This document shows, one piece after another, positions 1-7,972 of a DNA stretch of 51,121 nt (the stretch's first letter is position 1; every line of letters starts with the position of its first letter). Origin of the DNA: Solibacteraceae bacterium (GTDB lineage Bacteria > Acidobacteriota > Terriglobia > Bryobacterales > Bryobacteraceae); contig JALSRK010000048.1 in NCBI GenBank assembly GCA_026984795.1, positions 1-51,121 of the forward strand, read 5' to 3'. The position numbers and the translations under genes were made by a program. The notes beneath the pieces are model-generated. The model ran no database searches. It had not been told where the DNA came from and saw nothing but the letters and a program-made list of their open reading frames with translations.

Positions 1-84
1 GGCAGGAACCGCCGCTGCGGCCAGGCGGCAACCGGCCGGCGGCGGGTCGAAACCGAGTCAGAGCATCGAGAAGGAGAAAGAACA

Positions 85-198
85 ATGTTCCGGACCGCAA
101 TCCAGCCCGACGCCCCCATCGACTACCGCAGCATCATCGGGGCGGTGGCCGCATTTCTCGCACTGCTCCTCTGCGGCTACCTTTTGATCGCCGGCTGA
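85..198 (+). CDS. small single-helix membrane protein (37 aa)
   Basis: Short reading frame with ATG at 85 and TGA at 196, preceded by a good AAGGAG ribosome-binding site (about 8 nt spacing). The product has a short polar N-terminus (about 16 residues) and then one hydrophobic segment from about residue 17 to the end (GAVAAFLALLLCGYLLIAG). This suggests a one-pass inner-membrane protein with almost no tail beyond the helix. Size and shape recall small subunits of membrane complexes such as KdpF or CcoQ, but no kdp or cco genes lie next to it in this window, so I do not assign a function. The gene upstream, if any, is outside the window. Confidence 0.55.
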   Translation: MFRTAIQPDAPIDYRSIIGAVAAFLALLLCGYLLIAG

Positions 199-528
199 GA
201 CCGCACCCCGGCCCGGCTGCGCGACCCGCAATCGGAGGAAACATTCCGGGCGTCCGCCGCACAGCAGCCCGCGGATGAATCCCACCGCAACCCTTGAGCG
301 CCCCCGGTGTCAGTACCAGCGGGAACTGGTCACCCGGCGGGCGCGATCCCGCGTGATCCCGTCCTCGACCGCCTCCATCGCGGCCAAGAACGAGAAAAAC
401 GACCCGAAGGGCCCATCACCCCCTCGGCTGCGCCGCCGCCCGTCCGAGGCCATGCCCGGGCACCGGGTGAAAACATCTTCCACTCAATATGTTTCAATGC
501 CCGTCCGGCGACTTTACACCCGGGCTGA
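199..528. other. intergenic, no supported gene
   Basis: About 330 bases between the small membrane protein and the convergent glycosidase-like gene. Possible reading frames on the plus strand (for example from 275) are arginine/proline-rich, have no convincing start site and resemble no family I know. I see no clear terminator, promoter or repeat. Confidence 0.4.
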
Positions 529-2199
529 TTAGTCCGGTGGGCCGGCTTTCCATCGCTTGAACAGCTCGCCGAGGTCCGCCGACTCCACGCCTGCGGGTGG
601 ATCTTGCCGGACCGCGCGGATCAGCATCGGCCGGAACAGGGGCTCGATACGGTAGTGGCCCGGTGGAACGTAGCCGAGCCGGTATACCTCCATGAGCCAG
701 GGATCGAGCGCTTCGATCAGGAAAGGCCCGTCGCCCTGAATCTTCAGCGCAGGCTGCTCAGTGGGGCTGGCTTTTTGGAAAAGCGAGCGCAGTTCCTCCG
801 CCGAGACCTCACCTTGGTAGACGTCCCGGCCGGCGAGCGCCCGGCGGATGTCGATCCTACTGCTGGGCTTGCCGAAATAGAAGAGATAGTACTGGCCGGG
901 CTTTGCCAGGGCATACCCGGCGGTAACGAGGTCCGGAGCCGGCTCCATTTCCTCGTACGGGGCCGCCGTCATCACCTTTCGCAGGAAGCCTAGCCGGGGC
1001 GGGCTTTCCCCGACCAGCTCGCCTCCGACGGCCCACCACAGGATGTCGCCGGGATGGACGTAGGTTTCCCCGTGCGAGGCGTAGCCGCCGGCCATCGTTA
1101 CCTTCCAGTGGCGTTGAACCACGTCGAAGCCCGTGCGGTTCCCCCACCCCTGGCCGTTGTTGCCCTCGTAGCCGTACTCGTCCACGAGGACGGGCTTCCG
1201 GTAGCGCCGGCGCGCCTTCAGCACCGTCTCGTACTGGTCCATCAGGCTATCTTGAATGTTGCAGTGCGTCACCCACGGCTTGCCGTGATCGTAGAACCGG
1301 AACCCGTTGTGGATCGCCCGGAGGTGGTGGTAAGGATCGAGCTTCTGCACGAGCTGGAAGATGTGATCCCAGTCTTTGCCGGTCTCGAAAAAGTCCCACT
1401 CATTGGCCATGGTCCACCAGACGTTGCGGAACGAAGCCAGCCGGGCGATCACATAGTGAAGATAGGCGTCATCGTTCTCCGGCCCCATGTTTTGAAAGCC
1501 CCATTTGTCGTAGGGATGGAACAGGATCAGGTCGGATTCGATGCCCAACGCCTGAAGGTCCTGCAACCGTTGTTCGATGTGGCGGAAGTAGGCCGGGTTG
1601 AAGCGCGTGAAGTCGAACCGGCCCGGGCTGGTCTTGACGTATGGGAAGAGCGACGGCTCCACCCGGTTGAAGCGGTACCACTTCGGGAATATGCAGAAGC
1701 GGACCTTGTTGAACGGGCTTCCGGCCAAGGTCGCCAGAGTTCGCATTTGCAGGCTGGTCTCGCGGTGAAGCCAATTGTAGAGCGTAGTTCCCAGGGGAAA
1801 ATAGGGCGTCCCGTCGGCGTAGGCGAAGTGATAAGTGTTGCGCACGACGACAGGTCCGTGGTTCGCCTTCGAGGCAGGGGTGACCAAGAACTCTCCGCGC
1901 TTGCCGTCGAGATCCGGATTGTTGGACGAAGTGATGAAGGTCCAGCGTCCTTCTATGGTGGGCATCAGCCGGACACGCCAAATGTGGTCCCCGTCATAAA
2001 AGCCTTCGGCCCGGATCTCGGTCGCCCCGTTTCGGAAAACGGCCCGGAATTCAACCTCCGTGAAGGGGTTCTCGTACTTACGCAACGAGGTGATGGAGAT
2101 CTCCTGCTGCCCCCAGCGTTCGACGGAAGGCTGGAAACTCGGCTCAGCGGCGAACAAGGAGGCCGCTGCCATCACCACGATGACTCGCCCAATTCGCAT
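529..2199 (-). CDS. secreted DUF5060/DUF4038 glycoside hydrolase-like protein
   Basis: A 556-residue exported protein, probably a glycosidase acting on plant or microbial polysaccharide side chains. After a signal peptide (about residues 1-18, ending near LFAAEP) comes an Ig-like DUF5060 domain (about 25-115). A TIM-barrel DUF4038 region follows (about 120-430), then a C-terminal beta domain like DUF5605. Candidate catalytic glutamates are in NEWDF and in DEYGYEG, the usual arrangement of an acid/base and a nucleophile in this fold. The ATG at 2199 is chosen because AGGAGG lies 6 nt upstream; the ATG at 2217 and longer extensions lack such a site. DUF4038 includes GH140 apiosidases, but the substrate cannot be read from sequence. 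Confidence 0.8.
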   Translation of the reverse strand: MRIGRVIVVMAAASLFAAEPSFQPSVERWGQQEISITSLRKYENPFTEVEFRAVFRNGATEIRAEGFYDGDHIWRVRLMPTIEGRWTFITSSNNPDLDGKRGEFLVTPASKANHGPVVVRNTYHFAYADGTPYFPLGTTLYNWLHRETSLQMRTLATLAGSPFNKVRFCIFPKWYRFNRVEPSLFPYVKTSPGRFDFTRFNPAYFRHIEQRLQDLQALGIESDLILFHPYDKWGFQNMGPENDDAYLHYVIARLASFRNVWWTMANEWDFFETGKDWDHIFQLVQKLDPYHHLRAIHNGFRFYDHGKPWVTHCNIQDSLMDQYETVLKARRRYRKPVLVDEYGYEGNNGQGWGNRTGFDVVQRHWKVTMAGGYASHGETYVHPGDILWWAVGGELVGESPPRLGFLRKVMTAAPYEEMEPAPDLVTAGYALAKPGQYYLFYFGKPSSRIDIRRALAGRDVYQGEVSAEELRSLFQKASPTEQPALKIQGDGPFLIEALDPWLMEVYRLGYVPPGHYRIEPLFRPMLIRAVRQDPPAGVESADLGELFKRWKAGPPD

Positions 2200-2780
2200 T
2201 ACAATCCTCCTTTTCATTACCGTACACAATCTTGAACTACTCGTTTTTGAACTGCTCCGGGTGTCCCCGAACAGCCTTTGGGGTGGGCGGCGCCTGTCCG
2301 GTGGTGGCCTTAGGGGGAGATCTCCCGACACCGGGCTCCACCCCTAGCGCTGGCGCCCGGCGGTCCCGAGCCCCAGGGCCGGGCAAGACTTCACATTCTC
2401 GGGCCGTCAGATTCCCGTTCCCCTCCTTTCGGCCGCCCCCATCCCGTTGGAAATCCGGCGCGCCGCGGGCCGCCGGCCGCCGCCCGCCTGCTGCGCCGTG
2501 CTACAACCCGGACAGGCGGCCTTCCCGGGCCGCCGGCGATGTTTGACAACCGAACCCGACTTACGGTTGCGGTGCGCCGTGGCGCTAGCTCGTAGCGGAG
2601 CGAGGACCGCATGTCTGGCGATCTTCGCCTCCTCTTCGCCAGCAACTTACCGCCGGAGTGGTGGCGGCGGGCCCCGCGACGCGTCACACGTCCCGCCAAC
2701 CGGCTGATAAGACGGCACTTGCCGCTTTCAACGTTTTTCGTCGAAAATGCGCCACGCGTCACGCCACCCCGGAGCGTACT
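2200..2780. other. intergenic; candidate promoter of the glycosidase-like gene
   Basis: About 580 bases upstream of the minus-strand glycosidase gene and downstream of the amidotransferase gene. On the minus strand a TACGGT hexamer at 2219-2224 lies about 20 nt before the start at 2199 and could be its -10 box; no good -35 box is seen. The rest is GC-rich, with no reading frame of convincing codon use. Confidence 0.3.
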
Positions 2781-3455
2781 TCAGCCGGCCAGGGCCTCGC
2801 GGAAGGCTTCGAAGATCTTGCGGTCGCCGGGGTTGGTCCGGATGCTTTCCTCCGGATGCCACTGGCAGCCGAGGACGAAGCGGCGGTCCGGCCGCTCGAT
2901 GGCCTCGACGACGCCGTCGGGCGCCCGTGCGGAAACGACCAGGTAGCGGCCCAGGTGGCGGACGGCCTGATGGTGGCGGGAGTTGACCGGGTGCTCCTCG
3001 ACGCCGAGGATCTCAGCCAATTTCGTTCCCGGCTCGACTTTGATGGTGTGGACGATCTCGTGGCGGCGCCCCGGCGGGGGCTTCACCCGGTGCACGGCGG
3101 CCTGGGGGATGTGCTGGTCCAGATCGCCGCCATGGACGACGTTGAGCATCTGCATGCCGCGGCAGATGCAGAGCAGAGGCAGGTCGGCTTCGAGCGCGGA
3201 TTTGATGAGCTTCATCTCCATCAGGTCGCGCTCCTCGTCCGGCGGGCCGTCGGTCTCCGGGCGGGGCTCCTGCCCGTAGAGCTTCGGGTTGACGTCGGCG
3301 CCGCCGCCGGTCACCAGCAACCCGTCCAGACCCCCGACCGAGCGCGGCTCCTCGGGCGTCAGTTCCTTGAACTCGATGCCCAGCTCCCGCAGCGCGATCA
3401 AGTATGGTTCGGCTTTCTCCGGCGACCGGAAGGTCACCCCCACGATCCTGCTCAT
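2781..3455 (-). CDS. class-I glutamine amidotransferase-like hydrolase (peptidase C26)
   Basis: A 224-residue cytoplasmic enzyme of the gamma-glutamyl hydrolase / PuuD type. It would use a cysteine nucleophile to cleave a gamma-glutamyl amide. The triad is visible: Cys98 in CICRGMQ, and His200 with Glu202 in QWHPEES. The oxyanion-type TGGGAD segment is near residue 49. The ATG at 3455 has GAGGA about 7 nt upstream. There is no synthetase domain, so it is a stand-alone hydrolase. Family members act on gamma-glutamyl-GABA or folylpolyglutamate; no puu genes are nearby, so the substrate is unknown. Confidence 0.8.
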   Translation of the reverse strand: MSRIVGVTFRSPEKAEPYLIALRELGIEFKELTPEEPRSVGGLDGLLVTGGGADVNPKLYGQEPRPETDGPPDEERDLMEMKLIKSALEADLPLLCICRGMQMLNVVHGGDLDQHIPQAAVHRVKPPPGRRHEIVHTIKVEPGTKLAEILGVEEHPVNSRHHQAVRHLGRYLVVSARAPDGVVEAIERPDRRFVLGCQWHPEESIRTNPGDRKIFEAFREALAG

Positions 3456-3681
3456 GGTTCGTCCTCTGGATTCCTTTTCTTCCAGACTAAACCAACCGGC
3501 GGCCCTCCCTGGCGCCGGCGGACGCGATGGATCTGCGCTGGGCGACAGAGCGGTGGAGGAACACACGGGCCTGTGAAGCATGTGAAGATCCACGGGGCCG
3601 GCAACAGATGCTGGGGCGTGGGGACGCCGAAGGACGAGGTCGAGCGGTCCTGCCGGAACCCGATCGCCAGGAGGGTGGCGG

Positions 3682-4104
3682 TCAGGGTTGTGACGGCCGG
3701 ATGCGGACCAGGCCCGCCTCTGCGTCCACCTCGACGTAGTCGCCGGTGCGGATGCGGCCGAAGGCGTCCTCGGCCTCCACGGTGACCATCGGGATGCCGT
3801 TGACGATGCAGCCGAGCACGGCGAGCGAGTCCACCTCGACGTTGACCAGCGCCGCCGGGGCGTTGCCCTCGAGCCTGGCGAGCTGGAGCACCAGCGGCGT
3901 GGCCGAAGATCCCCGCGTAGACCGGATGACGAGGACCTTGCCGCCGAGGGACTCACCTTCGAGCGGGTGCCCGGCGGAGATCACCTTGCCGCTGCCGGGA
4001 TCCACCTCGCCCCAGAACGAGAGCGTGGCGTCGGCCACCAGCGCTTGGCCGGCGGCGCGTCCCGAGACGACGCAGCGGGCCGGCAGGGTGAAGGCCTCAG
4101 CCAC
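3682..4104 (-). CDS. aconitase X small (swivel) subunit, DUF126
   Basis: A 140-residue swivelling-domain subunit of the two-gene (split) type of aconitase X, which pairs with the catalytic subunit just upstream. The family dehydrates hydroxyacids; known activities are cis-3-hydroxy-L-proline dehydratase and, in archaea, mevalonate-5-phosphate dehydratase. Diagnostic segments are the GHPLEGES loop, the RSTRGSS loop and GDYVEVD near the C-terminus. The GTG start at 4104 lies inside the last codons of the large-subunit gene (8-nt overlap), so the two are translationally coupled. No proline or mevalonate genes are next to it, so the physiological substrate is open. Confidence 0.85.
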   Translation of the reverse strand: MAEAFTLPARCVVSGRAAGQALVADATLSFWGEVDPGSGKVISAGHPLEGESLGGKVLVIRSTRGSSATPLVLQLARLEGNAPAALVNVEVDSLAVLGCIVNGIPMVTVEAEDAFGRIRTGDYVEVDAEAGLVRIRPSQP

Positions 4105-5344
4105 CGGGCCACCTCCCGGCGACGGCGGCGCGGATGCACGCCTCGGTGGGGGCGACGATCACCTCGGCCCCGGTCATGCCGCGGGCGTAGTGGGCTTGCT
4201 TGAACCCGTCGGTGACGATCCGGCGCGCCGGGATGCGGATGTTCGTCGGGCAGGTGTCGCAGAGCAGGCGCCCGCCGGCCCGCTCGATCACGGCCGTGTA
4301 GCCCATGGCGTCGGCTCCGCCTTTGGTGATCCGGGCGGTATCAACCCATAGGCGGATGCCCGGGGCGACGCGCCGGCCGTCGAGCAGCGCGGCGATGCGG
4401 GCGATCTCGCGGATCGAGGCGTGCGGGCAGCCGAGGATCACCGAGTCGACCTCGCCGGAGGCGAAGCTGCGCAGCGAAGCATAAGTCTCGCGGAGTTCCT
4501 TTTCGGAGAAGGTGACGAACTCTTCGGGAACCCGGCCATGGAAGGCGGCTTCGAGGGTGGGGGCCTCCGGGGTGATGCCGGCGATGTGGCACATGGTGAC
4601 GCCGCCGGAGGTGGCCAGGGCGGCGCAGAGCTGCTTGGCCTCGTCCTGGGAGGGGCGGCGGAGGCCGTTGAAGACGGGGATGCCGAGGCCGGCGATGCGG
4701 CCGGTGAAGTAGCCCAGGGCGCCCCAGTCGGTGGGGTTTCGCAGTTCGGCCGACACCTCCACGCGGAGCGTGCCGCGGCGGTTCTCATCGAGCAGGACGC
4801 CGAACTCCGGCGTCCAGCCGGTGAGCGAGGCGGCCAGAGCGCTTTCGGTGCCGTGGCGCGTGGTGCGGGCGCCGAGGATCGAGTTGGCGTAGACGACCGC
4901 CGAAGATTCGGTCCAGGCGCAGATCTCGCCCTTGAGCGGCACGTTGCCCACCAGATAGGGCGCGCAGGTGTAGGTGGGGATGAACCCGGAGCGGGCCGCC
5001 AGCTCGCCCAGCTCGCGCTGGAGCTTCGCCTGGGCGGGATCGTTCTCGGGAACGTCGAGCCCGTCGAGGGTGACGAAGGCCGTGTGCAGCGTGGCGTAGC
5101 AGCCCGGAGCGACCGGCTCGCGCGCCGCGGCCCGCAGGTTGTCCACGTAACGGCGGATGGTCTCCGCCGAGGCGCCGTCAGCCACCTTGTTGGGCACGGG
5201 CAGCAGGCAGTGGGTGTTGTCCACCCGCACGAGGCGGCGGGCCCCCATGGCGCGGCCCCATTCCACCAGCCAGCGCATGCATTGGGCCATATACGGGCCG
5301 CGCGAGCCGTCGAGGACCGCCTGCTGCTCCGGGGTGAGCTCCAT
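4097..5344 (-). CDS. aconitase X catalytic (large) subunit, DUF521
   Basis: A 415-residue catalytic subunit of aconitase X, forming a dehydratase with the DUF126 subunit downstream. It starts with the family's MELTPEQQAVLDG-type N-terminus. It has cysteine-containing segments that could ligate the metal or Fe-S centre (CAPYLVGNVP, GCPHAS, CDTCPTN) and the conserved NSILGARTTRHG segment. Length is normal. The ATG at 5344 is preceded by AAGGCG. It lies 52 nt downstream of infC on the same strand, so the three genes may be cotranscribed. The exact substrate cannot be told from sequence. Confidence 0.87.
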   Translation of the reverse strand: MELTPEQQAVLDGSRGPYMAQCMRWLVEWGRAMGARRLVRVDNTHCLLPVPNKVADGASAETIRRYVDNLRAAAREPVAPGCYATLHTAFVTLDGLDVPENDPAQAKLQRELGELAARSGFIPTYTCAPYLVGNVPLKGEICAWTESSAVVYANSILGARTTRHGTESALAASLTGWTPEFGVLLDENRRGTLRVEVSAELRNPTDWGALGYFTGRIAGLGIPVFNGLRRPSQDEAKQLCAALATSGGVTMCHIAGITPEAPTLEAAFHGRVPEEFVTFSEKELRETYASLRSFASGEVDSVILGCPHASIREIARIAALLDGRRVAPGIRLWVDTARITKGGADAMGYTAVIERAGGRLLCDTCPTNIRIPARRIVTDGFKQAHYARGMTGAEVIVAPTEACIRAAVAGRWPGG

Positions 5345-5396
5345 CGCCTTGCGATTCGCGGCCGTCAGCGGCGTCCGGCGGCTGGCTCCGGCGGCC

Positions 5397-5999
5397 TCAT
5401 GAGCCTTGCTGCTGCCCGGAAGAAGGCGCCTCGGCCTGCTTCTTCTCGCTTTTCTTCTTGACCTTGAGCGGCGAGATGATCAGGTGAGCGCGGCGGCCTT
5501 CCAGACGCGGCTGACCCTCGATCTCGCCGTACTCGGCCAGGTCGTCGGCGAAACGCAGCAGCAGCTTCTTGCCGAGATCGACATGAGCCAGCTCGCGGCC
5601 GCGGAACTGGACGACGGCCTTGACGCGGTTGCCCTCGGTCAAGAACCGGATGGCGTGCTTCTTCTTGAATTCGTAGTCGTGGTCGTCGGTGTTGGGCCGG
5701 AACTTGAGCTCCTTGACCTGGATGACATGCTGCTTCTTCTTGGCCTCGCTCTGCTTCTTCTTCTGCTCGTACTGCCATTGGCCGTAGTCCATCGCCTTGG
5801 CCACGGGCGGAGAAGCGGTGGGCGAGACGAGGATCAGGTCGAGGCCCATGTCCTTGGCCTTGCGCACGGCGACATGCGTGGGCAAGATCTCCACGGTGCC
5901 GTCCGGGAAGACCGCGCGCACCTCCCGGACACGGATGTTCTCGTTGACGTTTTCCCTGATGCGCGGTCGGGGTCTGAAGTGTCTTCTGGGACGAAACAT
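5397..5999 (-). CDS. infC: translation initiation factor IF-3
   Basis: A 200-residue IF-3, which binds the 30S subunit, prevents premature 50S joining and checks the start codon. The N-domain carries the conserved NENIRVREVR and DLILVSPTASPPVAKAMDYGQW blocks. The lysine-rich linker and the C-domain (KELKFRPNTDDHDYEFK, then VKAVVQFRGRE) follow in order. A lysine/glutamine-rich tail extends the usual length by about 20 residues. The ATG at 5999 lacks a clear ribosome-binding site. The usual partners rpmI and rplT do not follow; aconitase X does. A long leader and a candidate promoter lie upstream (6142-6170). Confidence 0.95.
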   Translation of the reverse strand: MFRPRRHFRPRPRIRENVNENIRVREVRAVFPDGTVEILPTHVAVRKAKDMGLDLILVSPTASPPVAKAMDYGQWQYEQKKKQSEAKKKQHVIQVKELKFRPNTDDHDYEFKKKHAIRFLTEGNRVKAVVQFRGRELAHVDLGKKLLLRFADDLAEYGEIEGQPRLEGRRAHLIISPLKVKKKSEKKQAEAPSSGQQQGS

Positions 6000-6141
6000 T
6001 AAGAAAGATGAGATTCCGGAATGCCGAAGTTCAAGGCAAGAATGAAGTGCGGAAACAGGACACGGGACTGTGCGGCCGGTGAAACCCCCCGGGCGGCGGC
6101 CGCCGTGAAGGACCCCCGTATGAATCCTCTCATTAGCCCTA

Positions 6142-6170
6142 AGTGTAACGGCAATCGAGCGATTTGTCTA
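6142..6170 (-). promoter_or_regulatory. candidate sigma70 promoter of infC
   Basis: On the minus strand TAGACA (6165-6170) and TACACT (6142-6147) are separated by exactly 17 nt, matching TTGACA/TATAAT at 5 of 6 and 4 of 6 positions. Transcription from here would give infC a leader of about 135 nt, where autoregulatory structures are known in other bacteria. I did not fold it. Confidence 0.4.
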
Positions 6171-6221
6171 CTACCTCGGGTCGAATTCGCACCGGCCGGC
6201 GGGCGGGCTGCGGCCCGGCCG

Positions 6222-7274
6222 CTACGGCCGGCCATTCCAGCGCCGCTGGCCTTCTCCCGCTGCCCGGCCCAGCCCCGCCGCAACGGCAGCCCCGGCCGCG
6301 GCAAAGACCCGGCAGCCGGACTCGAGGCGCCCGCGGACGAGAACGCCGTCCTCGAGCGTGAGCTCGCCCCGGGCATAGACGCGAACCGGACCGGCGGGCC
6401 GCAGTCCCCGCACGCCGGCGCCGAGACAGACCATCTGCTCGGAGCGCAGATCGCCTTGGAAGACCGCGCCGGGGCCCAGCGTGAGGTCGCCCGCCGAGCT
6501 CAGGTTCGCCCGGATCACCGAGCCGCCGCCCACCCAGACGGCGCCCCGGGCGTCGATGTCCTCCTCGAGGAGGCTGCCCTCGGGCAGGTAGAGCCCGCCG
6601 TCGATGCGCAGCGGCCCGCGCAGCACGATCGGCTTGCGGAGCAGCAGCTCGCCGTCGTAGAGCCAGTAGCCGGCCTCGGTGGCGTAGAGCCGCGAGAGGT
6701 CCACTCCAGCGAGTTTGAGCAAGGCGCGCGAATAGGGCTCGCCGGGGGCGGGAAAGGTGATCACCCGGCCGGCCTCGTTGCGCGCCGCAGGCGGGGCGCC
6801 GGCGGGGCTCGCCGGCGTGGCGACCTCCGGCGCCGAGCAGGCCGAGGCGGTGGCGTGGAAGCCCAACACAATCTTGCGGTTCGACGCCGCTTCGCCCCCG
6901 ACGCGGGCGCCCGGGCGAAGCTCCAGCGCTCCGGCGCTCACCGCCGGGCCGCGAAGCTTGACCGACGGCCCGACAACGAGCCGACCTTCGCAGGCTATCG
7001 CCGGCAGCTCCGAGCCCTTGCCGATCTCGCAGTCCCCGGCGACGTAGACCGGCCCGAGAAAGCGGCAAGAGGGGCCGCAGGAGAAGTCGCCTTTGACCAG
7101 CAGGCAGCCTTCGACGGCCTGGCCGCCGGCGATGCGCCCGGGGCCGAGGACGACAACCCTCGTGCCGTGCACCCGAAACGCACGGGCGCCACCGGCGGGA
7201 GTTTCGGGAACCGCCGCCAGCCACGCGCGCGCCCGTTCCCGCCAGGACCATCCGTCTTGGCGCTGGTCCGTCAC
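6222..7274 (-). CDS. bactofilin-like polymer-forming protein
   Basis: A 350-residue protein with two blocks of short hydrophobic/glycine repeats typical of a right-handed beta-helix (about 45-130 and 205-325). Examples are [17 protein letters not shown] and [20 protein letters not shown]. Such repeats mark polymer-forming (bactofilin-type) scaffolds that act at the cell envelope. The blocks are joined by an alanine/proline-rich stretch and a predicted folded segment ([20 protein letters not shown]). It is about twice the length of typical bactofilins. The GTG start at 7274 has GGAAG upstream. No transmembrane segment is evident. Alternatives are a cell-shape protein or a hexapeptide-repeat assembly factor. 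Confidence 0.6.
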   Translation of the reverse strand: MTDQRQDGWSWRERARAWLAAVPETPAGGARAFRVHGTRVVVLGPGRIAGGQAVEGCLLVKGDFSCGPSCRFLGPVYVAGDCEIGKGSELPAIACEGRLVVGPSVKLRGPAVSAGALELRPGARVGGEAASNRKIVLGFHATASACSAPEVATPASPAGAPPAARNEAGRVITFPAPGEPYSRALLKLAGVDLSRLYATEAGYWLYDGELLLRKPIVLRGPLRIDGGLYLPEGSLLEEDIDARGAVWVGGGSVIRANLSSAGDLTLGPGAVFQGDLRSEQMVCLGAGVRGLRPAGPVRVYARGELTLEDGVLVRGRLESGCRVFAAAGAAVAAGLGRAAGEGQRRWNGRP

Positions 7275-7431
7275 GATTCTTCCATCGACCGCCGGGCCCC
7301 GATTCTGTAGCCGCCGGCTGGGTTCGGCGCCCGAAGCCGGCGGCGGCCTTGGAACATCTATCTACATGGTGGCGCAATTCGCGGGCCGGCTCATCCGGCT
7401 CACGGGCGGCCGCCTGAGAAAGGGGTTGGCG

Positions 7432-7833
7432 ATGAGCGACAAAGTGGTGAAGTCGGATGAAGAGTGGCGGCGGGAGCTGCCGCCCGCCGTCTACGAGGTC
7501 ACCCGCAGGAGGGGCACGGAACCGCCGTTCACCGGCGAATACTGGAACCACAAGGCCAAGGGGGCCTACCGGTGCCGGTGCTGCGGAGCCGAGCTATTCT
7601 CTTCGGAGGCGAAGTTCGATTCCGGCTCCGGCTGGCCGAGCTTCTATGAGCCGATCGCCCCGGACCGGGTCGCCACAGCCGCCGATACGAGCTACGGTAT
7701 GATCCGGGAAGAGGTTCTTTGCCGCCGCTGCGGCGCGCACCTTGGCCACGTGTTCCCAGACGGTCCGGAGCCTACCGGCCTGCGCTATTGCATCAACTCG
7801 GCGGCGCTGGCTTTCGAGCCGGCCGAGTCCTGA
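7432..7833 (+). CDS. msrB: peptide-methionine (R)-S-oxide reductase
   Basis: A 133-residue MsrB, which reduces methionine-R-sulfoxide in proteins. The zinc site is two CxxC pairs (CRCCGAEL and [12 protein letters not shown]). The GSGWPSF segment and the catalytic cysteine in RYCINSAAL are present. The ATG at 7432 is chosen because AAAGGGG lies about 6 nt upstream; an in-frame ATG at 7366 would add 22 residues of no family character. It stands 140 nt before the thioredoxin-like gene on the same strand, which may be part of the same repair system. Confidence 0.93.
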   Translation: MSDKVVKSDEEWRRELPPAVYEVTRRRGTEPPFTGEYWNHKAKGAYRCRCCGAELFSSEAKFDSGSGWPSFYEPIAPDRVATAADTSYGMIREEVLCRRCGAHLGHVFPDGPEPTGLRYCINSAALAFEPAES

Positions 7834-7972
7834 ATGGAGTCCCCGGTGGCGCCGGCGGGGTAGAATCGGAAGGCACGCGCCGGGGAACCGAACAGCGAGA
7901 CGCCGCCGATTGAGGGCCGGCGTAACTTTCAAGCGCCCATCGGCGAAAAACAGGGGATAGGGATTCCAAACG

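Noticed and set aside
275-532. 85-codon plus-strand frame in the first intergenic region
   Set aside because: It overlaps the 3' end of the convergent gene, has no clear ribosome-binding site and has Arg/Pro-rich composition without homology that I can see.
1054-2235. 393-codon plus-strand frame opposite the glycosidase-like gene
   Set aside because: There is no ribosome-binding site or recognisable family, and the opposite strand has a signal peptide and conserved domains.
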